Shown one piece after another: positions 11,446 to 22,370 of a DNA stretch of 64,000 bases. This DNA is from Zygnema cylindricum. Taxonomy: Eukaryota > Streptophyta > Zygnematophyceae > Zygnematales > Zygnemataceae. The stretch covers positions 115,497-179,496 of the forward strand of contig JBBHKE010000819.1 in assembly GCA_037447655.1 (NCBI GenBank), given 5' to 3'. Position 1 is the first letter of the stretch, and each line of letters starts with the position of its first letter. Below the pieces are notes generated by a model. That model was not told the DNA's origin. It made no database searches and was given only the letters and a program-made list of their open reading frames with translations. A program made the position numbers and the translations under genes.

Positions 11446-12125
11446 GAGAATGATTCTATGACACAAATACCTTATAGACAGATTGTGGGAAGCTTAAAAT
11501 ATTTCATGAATTGTACTCGTCCTGACATTAGTGCAGCAGTCAGGGTATTGAGCAGGAGTCTAGAGAATCCGAGAAAATTTGACTTTGATGCAGCAAGGAG
11601 AGTCTTAAGATATTTGGCCGGAACCAAAGACCTCAAACTCACACTAGGCGGAGGAGAAATAAAACTGCAAACGTGGAGTGACCAAGCTATGACGACATGC
11701 CAAGTCAGAAATCCACCACGGGATTCGTTCTACAAATTGGGAACGGTACTTGCTGCTGTAGCAACAAACTTCAAAAGGTGACAGCACAGTCGACAATGGA
11801 GTCAGAATATATGGCGGCAAGCTCGGCCATTAAAGAACTCCTATGGGTAAAATCCATGTTACAAGAACTAGGATACATGCAGGTTGGTCCACAGGTGATC
11901 TGGTGTGATAAACAGGCTGCCATTGCCATTGCTTCTAACCCGAGTCATCGCTTCAAAAGCAAGCACATGGATGTAAGATTACACTTTGTAAGAGAAAAAC
12001 TGTTCCCTAGAGTGATTAAATTATGTTATTTGCCACATGCAAAAATGATTGCACTTATGCTCACTAAAGCTCTTCCTGCTCTTAAGCTGAGGTATTGTAG
12101 GAACGCAGTGGGATTAAGTGAATAG
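11446..12125 (+). pseudogene. RT/RNase H fragment of a second copia subfamily
   Basis: The fragment starts at IPYRQIVGSLKYFMNCTRPDI and runs through the RNase H motifs TWSD, STMESEYMA and DKQAAIAI to ...CRNAVGL and a stop at 12123. A single-base loss near 11685-11695 shifts the frame inside the YDDMPSQKST segment. Residues differ clearly from the RT/RH copies at 5 and 10 kb (for example LQTWSDQ, WCDKQAA), so it derives from another subfamily joined directly behind LTR 4. Confidence 0.88.
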
Positions 12126-13060
12126 TTCAATTGTTGCACTGCTATACTCCCACGCTGCGATAAGTCCACCATTGAGATGTAGTGGGACTGGGTGACTCGC
12201 TAATTGCTATATTGCTATGCTGCGATGCTGCGCTAGTCTGTCATCGCAGCTGTGCCAGTATACTGAGTCTAAAGCTTTAGGGGAGTGGTTTTTTTGGAAA
12301 GCTTTCAGTCTCAGCAAATTAGTAGGACGACAAAAAGGTAGTAATTTGAATTGTAAGGATATGCGTCATCACTTGAGGAAAACGCAGCTGCTATGCCTAC
12401 AGAGCAGCGCAGCAACGTAGCTGCTGTGCAGACACAGCAGCGCAGCTGCTATGCACACAGAGCAGCGCAGCAGCGAAGCTGCGACACAGACAGGAAAAAC
12501 GCAGCTGCGGCTACTTTGGATATATTCCGTACAGGCAACGCAGCTGCTGCTATCTTGGATATGATTCAGTACGGGACACCGCAGCTGCTTTTGATATGAA
12601 TCAGGTCAACGAACCTCAACTTAGTGGGTAGCTCAGTGGTAGCATAGTGGTAGCTCAGTGGTAGCTTGACTGATTAGTATTAGCCTAGTAGAGTGACGTA
12701 CCTCTCAGGTACACTAGTATTGCCAGTTCAACACAAGTACAAGACTTAAAACTCAGAAGACATCTTGTATCCAGACTTACAAGTAGTAAAACTGCAAACA
12801 GTTTTTGGGAAACTTTTGATTATTATATCTTGAGTGTATTCGGGTCAATTGTGCTGAAACTTTGGGAGTTGTCAGTGTTTATGCTACTCTATATTCTGAT
12901 AGAGTTTTGAGAGGTTTGGATGCTTGTGTAAGAATTGGTGAACACTTGAAAACAACTGTTTGGAAGGATTCTTGATAGCTTCTGAGAGTGTATCATGTCT
13001 ACTTTTACTACTACTGCTGCTCCTCCACCTGCACCGGTGGTCGTAGAATAATAGAAGATT
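12126..13060 (+). repeat. Probable LTR and leader of the second copia subfamily
   Basis: The block follows the RNase H stop, as a 3' LTR would, and opens near a TGTTGCACTGC. It holds an irregular array of cagctgc / gcagcgcag units (12385-12590), then duplicated tagctcagtggtagc units (12629-12665) that match the tRNA A-box consensus, with a weak B-box-like agttcaa near 12725. At 12995-13051 there is a short frame of 18 codons (MSTFTTTAAPPPAP...) that looks like a copia Gag start and stops at once. LTR limits are uncertain. Confidence 0.4.
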
Positions 13061-13163
13061 CTCCATACTACACGGTGTATTGGTATTAGGGTTAACATTT
13101 TAACACTAATAGCTATTCTCGGTGTACTTTCACAACATTTTGATGTAAACACAAATAACTTGT

Positions 13164-13263
13164 TACTTTAAAAAGTGACTTACGTAAACATGTACGAAAC
13201 ATGTGACAGATGATACTTTAAAAAGTGACTTACGTAAAGATGTACGAAACATGTGACAGATGA
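13164..13263. repeat. 50-bp tandem duplication
   Basis: Two adjacent 50-base copies (13164-13213, 13214-13263) differ at a single base. They lie at the left edge of the 13.3-15 kb dispersed repeat, and no coding sense is seen. Confidence 0.95.
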
Positions 13264-13374
13264 AGCGATACACAAAATGTTACAAAACTTCCACTCGACT
13301 TCAATTTCAGGCGTCCACCCGCAAACAGTACATTTTTTGTCACCTCGTAATGTTTTTACGCCACATTGTCGACG

Positions 13375-14965
13375 TGGAAGCATTATAGATGTTTAGGGTT
13401 GTGACATTATGACGTTAGGCTCAATTATGACAGAGCCGACGTCACAAATTTTAAATCTTTCCGCCATGGTTTCCTGATTGTGTTTTTTTGTCCTTTCTTA
13501 CTCTAATTGCCATCAAACTATGCGTAAAGATAGTCAAAAGAAATCGTTTTTAGGGATCTTTCATTTGATACCATTGTTGACGTTTTTCATTGCAAAAACT
13601 GTGAGATAGACGAGGTAGTGGGAGAGGGAGAGAGAGAGGCGCTTTCACAGACTTCGCTTTTGCAAATGGCGTCCGTTGGTCGAGACCCCTCCACGAAACG
13701 CACGGAAAGAAGTCACACACAGGCTGGAAACGTGCAGTGGGTTTTTTTTTTCGTACTCCACGCACAAAAATTGTCAAAAACCTCCGACGCCTGTGACATC
13801 ATCTGCTTATTCGCTCACCTTATGGAACTTTATTTAAAATCACCTCGCGAGGTCATTTTATATACAGTTTGAAGATGAGGTGGAAGGACGCGAAAGTGGG
13901 TCGAAATGTGCTAGACGACAAACTCTATCGCGCTACACGACAAACTGCAGTACATTTAAAGTTTAAGGTAACGCAACTTGTACGGTAGTATTTTCAACTT
14001 TTCGGTACGGTTGCAAATTTTCTCACTTTTTTCCAAGTTATATAGGAAAACAAGAAAAAAAAACTGTAATTATAGCACATGGGAAAGTGCCCCAAAAAAA
14101 AAGTAATCTCAAAACGGTCCTTCGTCGCGTTCTTTCTGGCAATGCTCTTTCGTCACACAATTTTGCAGTAAAGGATTTTCGCCATATTTCAAAAACAAGA
14201 ATCCCAAAAATGAGTTGGCGTAAAAGACTTGCAAAAAGTACAAAAGTTTTGTTGTATGATGACTTGGTACGTAGGTACATTGTTACGCAAGTGAAGATTT
14301 GAAGTGAAATTTGTCGGTGTGAAATTTTTTAAGGATATTCAATATCGGATCGTAGCTTACGTGGTGCCACTCAATTTAAAACAAGTGGTTTACATGCTCT
14401 ACATGATGGAACATCCTCTCAATTAACCTAGCCCGTAAAGTTGGCCGTACGATTACAAAATTTCCTTATGGAACGCCACCCTTAATCGCCCCCCCTAATT
14501 TTTTACCCTCGAATCTAAAATAGTATTGACAACTATCTTTTTCCCTCTACGATGGTATAGGTGCTCTTTAACTGGTGTCAATTAATCTAATTTGAACCAT
14601 TTTTAAATAGTGTAGTGTACAAATTGTGTCAGTCCGTACTCAACCTCATCGCTATTTCGTACAAATGTACAAAAAAAAATGAAATTGCGGCGTTGATAGG
14701 GGAAAACAAACTCAGATTTGATTCCAAGTAATAAAAACGGGGGAAAATTGAGCGAGCGTGTTCTCACATGTTCAAAAGTTGTCTATGTGAACACATACTC
14801 TATGGGCTACAATAAAGGAATGTGTATCCAAATCATTGTTAGATGTATTAATTAATGTTAATTTTCGTCAGCGTTAGGGCCTGAAACCCAAAACAAAGTT
14901 TACAACAACTTTTTTTTTTAATTCTAATAATTTGTTTACACTAACAATTATTCACGGTGTACCTC
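13375..14965 (+). repeat. Unclassified dispersed repeat, copy 1
   Basis: Segments of this stretch recur in the same order at 57620-57985 and 61430-63275: a block with gatgtttaggg and gacgt boxes, a purine block of gagaggga type, a ccttcgtcgcgtt block, and a block with gtggtgccactcaattta. There is no long frame with recognisable motifs. It may be a long LTR or a non-autonomous element; its ends are not defined. Confidence 0.65.
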
Positions 14966-17350
14966 TTGTGCTTTATAGTGTCCACGTCGCCAAGTCAAGC
15001 CGTGCAATCATATACCTCACTTGTTAAACTCCAAAAGATTACACCATTTCAAGATGTAGCAATCAGGAGGCAATTATTTCAAGTGTTGAAGGGCTTTGAT
15101 TGAGAAACATAGTTTTAGTGTTATAATTGCCATTCACGAGGTAAAATACTTAAACATTGTGAAAAAATACGGAACCTCTGGCGTTTAAAGGAAAAGTTGT
15201 ACGAAACATTTTTTTTTCACCTATGAGTTGTGTGAATGATTGCATGGGTACCATAGTAGCGTGAAATAAGTCAACCAGTCGCCACTACCATGAAATAAGT
15301 ATAATTGTATTCACAGGTCTACATGACCTTTTGGTAACATGAAGTAAGTTTGTCATTGTCGCCTAGGCTAGATGACCTTTTGTACCAAGTGCAAGTAGCA
15401 TAAGATAAGCTTGCTAATGTTATTAAGTCTAGGTGACCTGGTGGAAATGGCAGCAAGGTTAGCTTAGCTATAAGGTACTCCCTGTAGTGGGGAGCTTATC
15501 CTTGAGAATCTAGACGATATCCACAAGCCATTTATTATGGTTGATGAGGTGTGGGGCCCACTCCCCGAGATACATGTTTGCAAGGGAACGAGGTATCATA
15601 GTAAGCAAATTTGGCAAATATTAGTTAAAGACCACTGTGGTTGGATCTGTGATTGATCTTGGTGCTTGTTGCGATGGCCAAATGTCAAGGAACCGAGATA
15701 TTTCTTAGTAAATGACAAGTTATCAGCTGAAAAATATTGCACTACCATGGAATCTTTGGATTGAGGTGTAATTGATAAGAAGCAATCAGGTTGGATTAGA
15801 ATAATTGTTGGACTAAGTGAATATACAAAAAGAACTTGTGGACGAGACAAGGTTGGAGGAGAATTGGACTTCGGGGATACATTTGATTATGTGATTTGGC
15901 ACCACTAGAGGGATTCAAGTTTTTTGGTTCAAGGATAACTTTGTAAATTTGAAGTGAGATGTATAATCAAAACTTTTTGAAACCTTTACGAGCGATGACA
16001 ATTACCTTTAACATCCTATAGGGGTGTGGTTGTTTGTTATGGTTGTGAGACGTGATATACATTGTGTTTTCCCTGTGTGTCTAGTCATCTTTGGTATAAT
16101 TGTTTAGATTTGCCAATTACTCTGGGTAGCTTGTGCATTTTCACTTGTTTTCTTTGCCTTAGTCTCCTTTGGCTTTTGTAGTCATCAAATGTTCTTTCCT
16201 CTTTTTTTTTTCACCACCTTTGTGCCTCGATGGTTTTTCCGTGCGTATTTTTTCTTAGACCATGAATCAATCGTTTCCTCGAAGCCCCATCCTTACGTGT
16301 ACACTAAAAGTGGTAACGTGTGGGCATTGTTGATTGTCTTTTCCAATTCTTCCTTAGAGTCTTAGTTGCATACACCCTTGACTGAACCTTACCCACCCAA
16401 TCATCCACCTGATTGTCCTTCAATGTATACTGCAGTCATTAACACTAGCTTTGCCTATCTACGGAATTGACGACTATGGGGAGGTCTTCGAAAGAGGGTT
16501 ACGAGTTGGATGGTTGGTAAAAAAAACAATCGTATGGCGCATCAGTCGTAGAGGTCTACAAAAGAGGGACCTGTACAGTCTAGGAAGGTGACAACGTCAA
16601 TTATTGGCGAGTGCAGCGATGCTTGAACTACCTACAATAGTACTGAGAGGATGCCAACCTCATTTTGAGTTGCCGTGGCTGTGCCTTAACAAAGAAAGGC
16701 TGAATGGCTTTCTTTGCTCTAGAGCTTGAATGCACAGAAGGGGGCGGATATCCTCTCGTTGAGAGGAAGTTCTCATCTTAACGGAGGAGGAGTAACAAGG
16801 AAAATGCTGGAGGATTAGTTAACTTGCCTGGAACCACGGAAACATAGTGAGGGGCGAAAAGTCTCTCATCGGGTGAAGGGGGGAAGTCAACCTTAGATTC
16901 TAATCCTAACGAAGGATGAGAGAAAAAGATCTGATAATTCTTCTGTATGAGAGGCAATTAGACCTTCAACCAAGAGTCATATATAGATCTCGTCCTCAAA
17001 CATGTCCAAAATGAAGTTATAGAACATTGTCTCAAAGTCAAAAATCACCATTTACATCAATTGTACACACTTTTTCCGCCCATAAACAATGACACATGCA
17101 AGTATTATTGTAGATGAAAAAGAACTAAGTTAATTACAAAAAATAACATTTTAAACAAAAAACTACAAGCTTTCTCATAAAACCATTCCTCCATAAAACT
17201 CGAATTAAGTAAGCAAATGGACATCCATCAGACCTAGCCTTTGTAATTTACAGACAAATTTCGTTCCCTCTAACTTTCTTCTCCTCACCTCTCTAACTAG
17301 CCCACAAATAAAAATAAAAGGTTAAATTTGTGTGGAAATACATAGAATTC
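14966..17350. other. Gene-free stretch with degenerate short tandem repeats
   Basis: I see no recognisable gene. Around 15300-15450 three poorly conserved units of about 65 bases contain (c)taggtgacctttt-like and atgaaataagt-like motifs. From about 17060 to 17350 the sequence is the diverged 3' flank of ELIP-A1, which aligns loosely with the flank of ELIP-A2 after 35708. Confidence 0.6.
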
Positions 17351-18573
17351 TTAAACAAGAGCCGATCCCTTCACATATTCTGTGATCGCGAGCGCCACCA
17401 ATCCCATCATCGCGGCTCTCCCATTCCACGTTTCCGCCTTTGAAGTGAAAATCCCTCCAATTCCTCCAGATCGAGCCTCCGGAGTGATTCCCTGGAAGAG
17501 AGGCACCAGAGAAGCAACGGAAAACAGACCGACGGTACATAGATATGAGCTGATTGAAGCTCTATCCGCAAGCTGGCGGGTCAGAGGAGCCCCGGTGGCA
17601 ATCTCCACCCCCACACAGGCGATAAACCCCACCATGGCGAGACGCCCGTTGATGGTTTCCGGACCACTTCCACTGAAGCCCAAAACATCGAAAAACCTGT
17701 TGGAGGTCTGTGCGGAAGACTTGAAGGAGAGTCAGAAGGCGGAACATGAATGTGGAAAAAGTAACAGTAAATTTTGTCTGAGTAGTTCACAAATGATTTA
17801 ATGTTCTCTGAACTGTGAAACAGCAGTGTAAAAGATTCAAATGAGAAGATTCACTCGTGGGAAAAGTTCAGCTGGAGAGCAGAAAGTTAAAAAATTGCAC
17901 ATACAAATTGGGAAAGGTAGATTCAATTAAAATGTAACAAAGTCATTTAGAAAACATAAATCATATCTTGACCATTCCACAGTGGATTTCAAAAACTGAA
18001 ACATAGTGCGCGTCTCACCTTGGTAGTTGCTGCGACTGTGGGAGTGGGAGTGGGAGGAGGAACCTCTGTGTGAAGGGAAGGAGAGGTAGAGGGGCCCTCA
18101 CGGGTAGGCTCAACCTGATTCGTCCAAATTCAATTGATCCAGTTAGTCCGGAGCCAAACGTAACAGAATTTCACTTTGAAGTTCATACCGGAAGCAGGAG
18201 CAAGGCACATTCAGGGAAACATTACTGCTTTTCTGTCCCTCTCACTCGCGTTCCACACTTCAAGGACCAGACTACTTCATTTCTCACCGCATTTTTCCAC
18301 TGCTTTCATGCAACTTTGTCTAGTTCGTGAAAAACGTCAACCAATCAAGAGAAAATGCTTCTTCCTTTCCATCCTATGTTAAAATCTTATCTCTGCATAA
18401 TGTGGCGGAGATAATGACGATGTGACAGAGTCAGTTCCCACCTGGCATCTGATGGCTCCCTGTCGGCGCATTCCCATTGGCTGACATTTCGCACCAGTCG
18501 TGCGAGAAGGAGAAGATCTGACAAGAGAGAGTCCGACCACTTGGTTAGGTGACAAAGCTGCCATGGCTGCCAT
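17351..18573 (-). CDS. ELIP: ELIP-A1, early light-induced protein (type A), intact
   Basis: Exons on the minus strand are 18573-18442, 18114-18019 and 17707-17351 (44, 32 and 118 codons plus stop; all phase 0, GT-AG introns of 327 and 311 bases). The predicted protein has 194 residues, normal for ELIPs. Exon 1 is a Ser/Arg-rich chloroplast transit peptide ending near IRCQ. Exon 2 is a Pro/Thr-rich linker. Exon 3 carries helix I with ETINGRLAM, helix II and helix III with AETWNGRAAM, i.e. the two ExxNGRxAM chlorophyll-binding signatures of the LHC superfamily. ELIPs bind free pigments in thylakoids under high light, cold or drying. It is divergent to ELIP-B1. Met to Thr in helix III (AETW versus AEMW) and Phe to Tyr (SSYLC) separate it from A2. 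A TATA-like TATAATA lies at 18729-18723. Confidence 0.93.
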
Positions 18574-20238
18574 TTCTATCCCTTTGCGAGATTGAAATTT
18601 GGAGTATGTGTACTATAGACATCTTCACAAAGGGAAATCCCAAATAAATATGGGTAGAAATAACAGGATGTCTCTAGTAAAGCTTCAAACAAACTGTACT
18701 TGAATTAGAATGTTCCTCGCGCTATTATAGAGAGATTCGTTACCGCCAATTTGGGAATTTGAGGGAGCTTGTGGCTGCTCTGGATCGACGTGGCAAGATC
18801 TCAGTCACGCATCCCTGGGAATGCCGTTGTACGACAGGGAGGTACACGTGGCACTGCGGGAAGTTCCCCAGAGCATGGAGAAAAAACCGTTTTCTCTGGC
18901 GAAGGAAATTAGGTTTTCGGAGAAGCTCCCCATTCTGGCTAAAGGAGAGATTCATCCGTACGGATCCAGGTTTGTACGGCGGTACAGTACAGTACTGTAC
19001 TTTTTTACAGCCACGTCGGGTACAATAAAATCCGACAGTCGAATGGTCACACGTGTGGCTGCAAAACGGAGGCCTGGGAGAACGCCAGGGTAGGTCCAAA
19101 AAAGTGAAAAACCATTGGATCAAAACAGTTGAATAGACAATTAAGCATTTGTTGACACGTGGCAGCAGTAGAGGGCGGTTCCAGCGTCATGGGAAGTATC
19201 TGGTCAAAGATTCAGGAGTGAAAATGTACGGATGGAAGGTTTAATTGTGCAGCATTACCGTACTCTTTGGGCAGAAACAATGACAAGTAAAGTATGCGTA
19301 CAGTACGAGTATGCGGTAAAAATGTAAAATGTTATGGGGCCCCGAGAACGCAAATGTTTCTGGCGTCAACTTGCTTGATGTGACGTCATAATCTGTCGAG
19401 GTTGGCGTCATGCGTAAAACTCGTCCAGGTTCGGTCTTTACCGGGTCAGATCCGGCAACCTCAAAACGAGCCTAGATCAGCCGTTCGATTCGGCTCAAAA
19501 TTTCTGAAACCAATTCCAGACCGTCTAGATTTTCTCCGACCGATCTCAACTGGCTGACCCGAGATTCTAATACTGACCGAGTATCTTGGGGACAGTGAAG
19601 GGTTGTACCTCGTTTTCACGCAGTACTGTACCCTCTAATAGAGCGCGGCTTCGCACGTGTGGAGTCATATGCAACCCGGGATTCGGGGACCACAAATATA
19701 ATTTTGTATGCTCTGACGTGGCGTGCTCTCCGGCATTCCTGTCTTCGCGGAAAGGATCTGCAGAAGTCGGTGTCGTCTGTCGGCGGCCGACGGAAGTGTT
19801 GACTTGGGGGAGTGTACGGATGAGCGTCAGAGAACCGGAGCCACAAGGCCGATCGAAGCTTCCAAAAATGTACGAAAGTGAGCTCGGGCTCTGCCACGTC
19901 GCGATCTGAATCTTCTGACCAATGAGAAGCAGCCAGACGACGTGGTGCGCTTCTCAAGCCTGTCTACGAACTCGAGGCTCGCCAAAGGCTGCCTCTCGAA
20001 ACTACAGTACTAATAGATTCTTACCAAATTAATTCATCCATCCTCAAGCTCCACACATTTTACACAGTGCTGAAGCTCGAAGCAAGTCTCACAATCTTCA
20101 AGCTCCATACCTTCCAAAGACTTCAAGCAGCTGCAGGAAACTTAATATCGCCTGTCTGACATTAGAGTAAGGGAGCCATATCTACTATCGCATTAGTCCT
20201 TAACCTGAGCTCTACAACCTAGTCCTCAACCAAGGAAA
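18574..20238. promoter_or_regulatory. Shared divergent promoter of ELIP-A1 and ELIP-B1
   Basis: The 1665 bases between the two start codons contain four CACGTG G-boxes (18845-18850, 19050-19055, 19156-19161, 19654-19659) and a palindromic TGACGTCA (19381-19388). The same boxes recur at matching places in units 2, 4 and, in part, 5. bZIP factors such as HY5 and ABFs bind these cores, and HY5 control of ELIPs is known in Arabidopsis. A GTAC-rich palindromic run is at 18975-19003. A block at about 18866-18960 is strongly conserved in all units. Confidence 0.8.
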
Positions 20239-21342
20239 ATGGCCGCCATGGTTGCCTTCTCCCCTGCTGCTGCCAAAACTTTCTCCGGAATTCCAGCTGG
20301 CAGCTCCTCTTTGAGGAAGTCCGCCATTTGCAGACTCACCAGTCTTCCCCAGGGAGGCAGGAAGATGGGAGTGCGATGCGAGGCTGAGGTGGGTGTGGGA
20401 GACAGAGTGGGACTTGGGAATTAGCGAGGGAAGCCATTGTTGGGAGATGGAGATGGGTCGCAACCGTTTGATGTCTCTGTCTGGGAAATGTTTGGACTTG
20501 GTGCTTTGACGACTTTTGGTGGGTGTTGAAAATCTGGTGTGCCCTGGCACAAGCTAGACTGAGAAATGAGACGGCAGCGGGAAGATCCGATCAGGGTGAA
20601 GAAGAAAATTGCAATGCGAATGTTGTCGGGGAAATAAATGTAGTCCGTTCCTGCCTTGAGCTGGTAATGTGTTAAATCTGATCAATTCTTGTGTCTTCGT
20701 ATGTCACAGACCGAGAAGCCAGCTGCTCGCCCTGCAGTGACACCCGTCATTCCTGTCGCTCCTACACCAGCTGCATCCAAGAAGGTAAACTCCCGTCCCT
20801 CCTTTCAAATATGGCTGACCTCGTAAATTTTGTAAACTCTGATGAGATGTACCTTTCAACATATAGTCACATTACTCAATTAATGTCTTCTACTCCAACA
20901 CCCAATTTGTGTGACTTCCACTTCAATACCCGATTGCTGTCTCACTAACGCGCCTTAGCCTGCTGCTCTCCCTTGACCCCGCCAGGCTCCCATCAGTGTT
21001 ATGGACGTCTTCTCCTTCGGAGGCAGTGGCCCTGAGACCATCAACGGGCGTCTGGCCATGGTGGGATTCGTGGCGGCTTTGGCAGTCGAGGCCGCCACCG
21101 GAGCTCCCTTGAGCCGCCAGCTGGCGGATGCCGCTTCGGAGAGCTGGTTCGTGTTCGCGGTCGCCCTCTTCTCCGCAGCCTCTCTGGTGCCTCTTTTCCA
21201 GGGAATCACCCCGGAGGCTCGATCCGGAGGAATCGGGGGAATTTTCACTTCGAAGGCGGAAATGTGGAACGGACGAGCGGCAATGTTGGGATTGGTGGCC
21301 CTCGCTCTCACGGAGTACGTTCAGGGATCTCCTCTAGTTTGA
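20239..21342 (+). CDS. ELIP: ELIP-B1, early light-induced protein (type B), intact
   Basis: Exons are 20239-20388, 20710-20784 and 20986-21342 (50, 25 and 118 codons plus stop; phase 0, GT-AG introns of 321 and 201 bases), giving 193 residues. Residues 1-50 form a transit peptide ending near GVRCEAE. Residues 51-75 are a Pro/Ala-rich linker. Helix I starts at E92-x-x-N95-x-R97-x-A-M100, helix II spans about 129-148, and helix III starts at E167-x-x-N170-x-R172. These are the paired chlorophyll-binding signatures of ELIPs. The C-terminus TEYVQGSPLV is typical. It would act as photoprotective pigment carrier in thylakoid membranes. No TATA box is seen at the place where ELIP-B4 has one (around 19980). 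Confidence 0.95.
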
Positions 21343-22362
21343 GGGATTTTAAGTAGAGAGTAGTGAAGCGACGTAGAGTTTGTTCAGTGTCTGTATAATT
21401 ACTTTATTGACTGTGGGTGAATACAATATTTTTGGAAAATAGACAATTATTTAGGAGGTTAATAGGGAGAAAAAAAGTTATCGCAGGGAGAAGTTATCGC
21501 AGGTTGGTTATGAGACAGTTTCTTGTTCAAAATTTATATTGGAGTAGGTAGGGATTCCCATTGTAATATATTAAACACTATAATTGTGGTAAGGTGAAAA
21601 ATATATAAGTTCTTAACATTTTACACATGCTTCTGCTGGACTTATTGGTTTGGAATTTTCTCTTGAAATTATTCCATTGAGGAAATGGGTAAAATGGGAG
21701 AAACTGATTTGGTTTGACATTGGAATGAATCTCTGAATTTCTGATAATCACCATCTGATTACATGTGAAAACTTGCTATTGATAGCGCGGTGACAATATA
21801 TCTCGACCAACAAATGTGATATCGAAATGAATGTCTTACATAGAATCATGCTGAGTCCACTATTCTTGGCAAATGTAAATTAACAGCTTAGTAATTTAGG
21901 TGAATGGTAGACGAGAAGTTATACATTATCACATCTTGGAAACAAACCACGGTAGTTTTAGGCTAACATGTTTCATCTACAACTGCTACATTAGCTGAAG
22001 TAAATTTGAATTTGAAATTCTTCAGTTTGTAACCTAACACCGTGAAGAAGATTGTATGCGAAATGATAAGAAATAGCGATACTAAATACTCGTCTGGTCA
22101 AGAATGTTGAGGTCTTTGCTCTCTTTTTATACTTTAATCATGTACATTAGAATGTTCTTGTCTAATTTTCCAATAATTTTGACATATGAGTGTCAATTAA
22201 CCATCTCCGCACCTGTTATTTGGTCCTATCCTGGTTCTTGTTTTGTCGTACCCAAACAAAATATCGTCAACCACTCCTCAGATAGTGAACAGCTTCATGT
22301 AAATTTCCAATTAAGGCAAGCTGCAGAAGCTCCTCTTGTCTTTCATCAACTTAAAAAGAAGG
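21343..22362. other. 3' flank of ELIP-B1, no gene seen
   Basis: No coding sense is visible. The stretch aligns in diverged form with the flanks after ELIP-B2 (reading left from 31711), ELIP-B3 (29080-29460) and ELIP-B4 (43697-44580), so the ancestral duplication unit included at least 0.9 kb of downstream DNA. Confidence 0.7.
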
Positions 22363-22370
22363 CTATTTGC

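Larger units (their letters stand above)
17351..21578. repeat. Left arm of a near-identical inverted repeat
   Basis: This arm pairs with 31477-35707. Coordinates of matching points add to 53058 on the A-gene side and 53053 on the B-gene side; the 5-base step comes from one extra acagt unit in the right arm near 34055. The high identity stops exactly at the ELIP-A stop codon (TAA here, TAG in the right arm) and fades out about 235 bases after the ELIP-B stop. Diverged but clearly homologous flanks continue on both sides. Confidence 0.95.

Noticed and set aside
19586-19909. 107-codon frame in the ELIP shared promoter, repeated inverted at 33144-33467
   Set aside because: It is not kept open in unit 4 or 5, overlaps G-box DNA, and matches no family; a by-product of arm identity.
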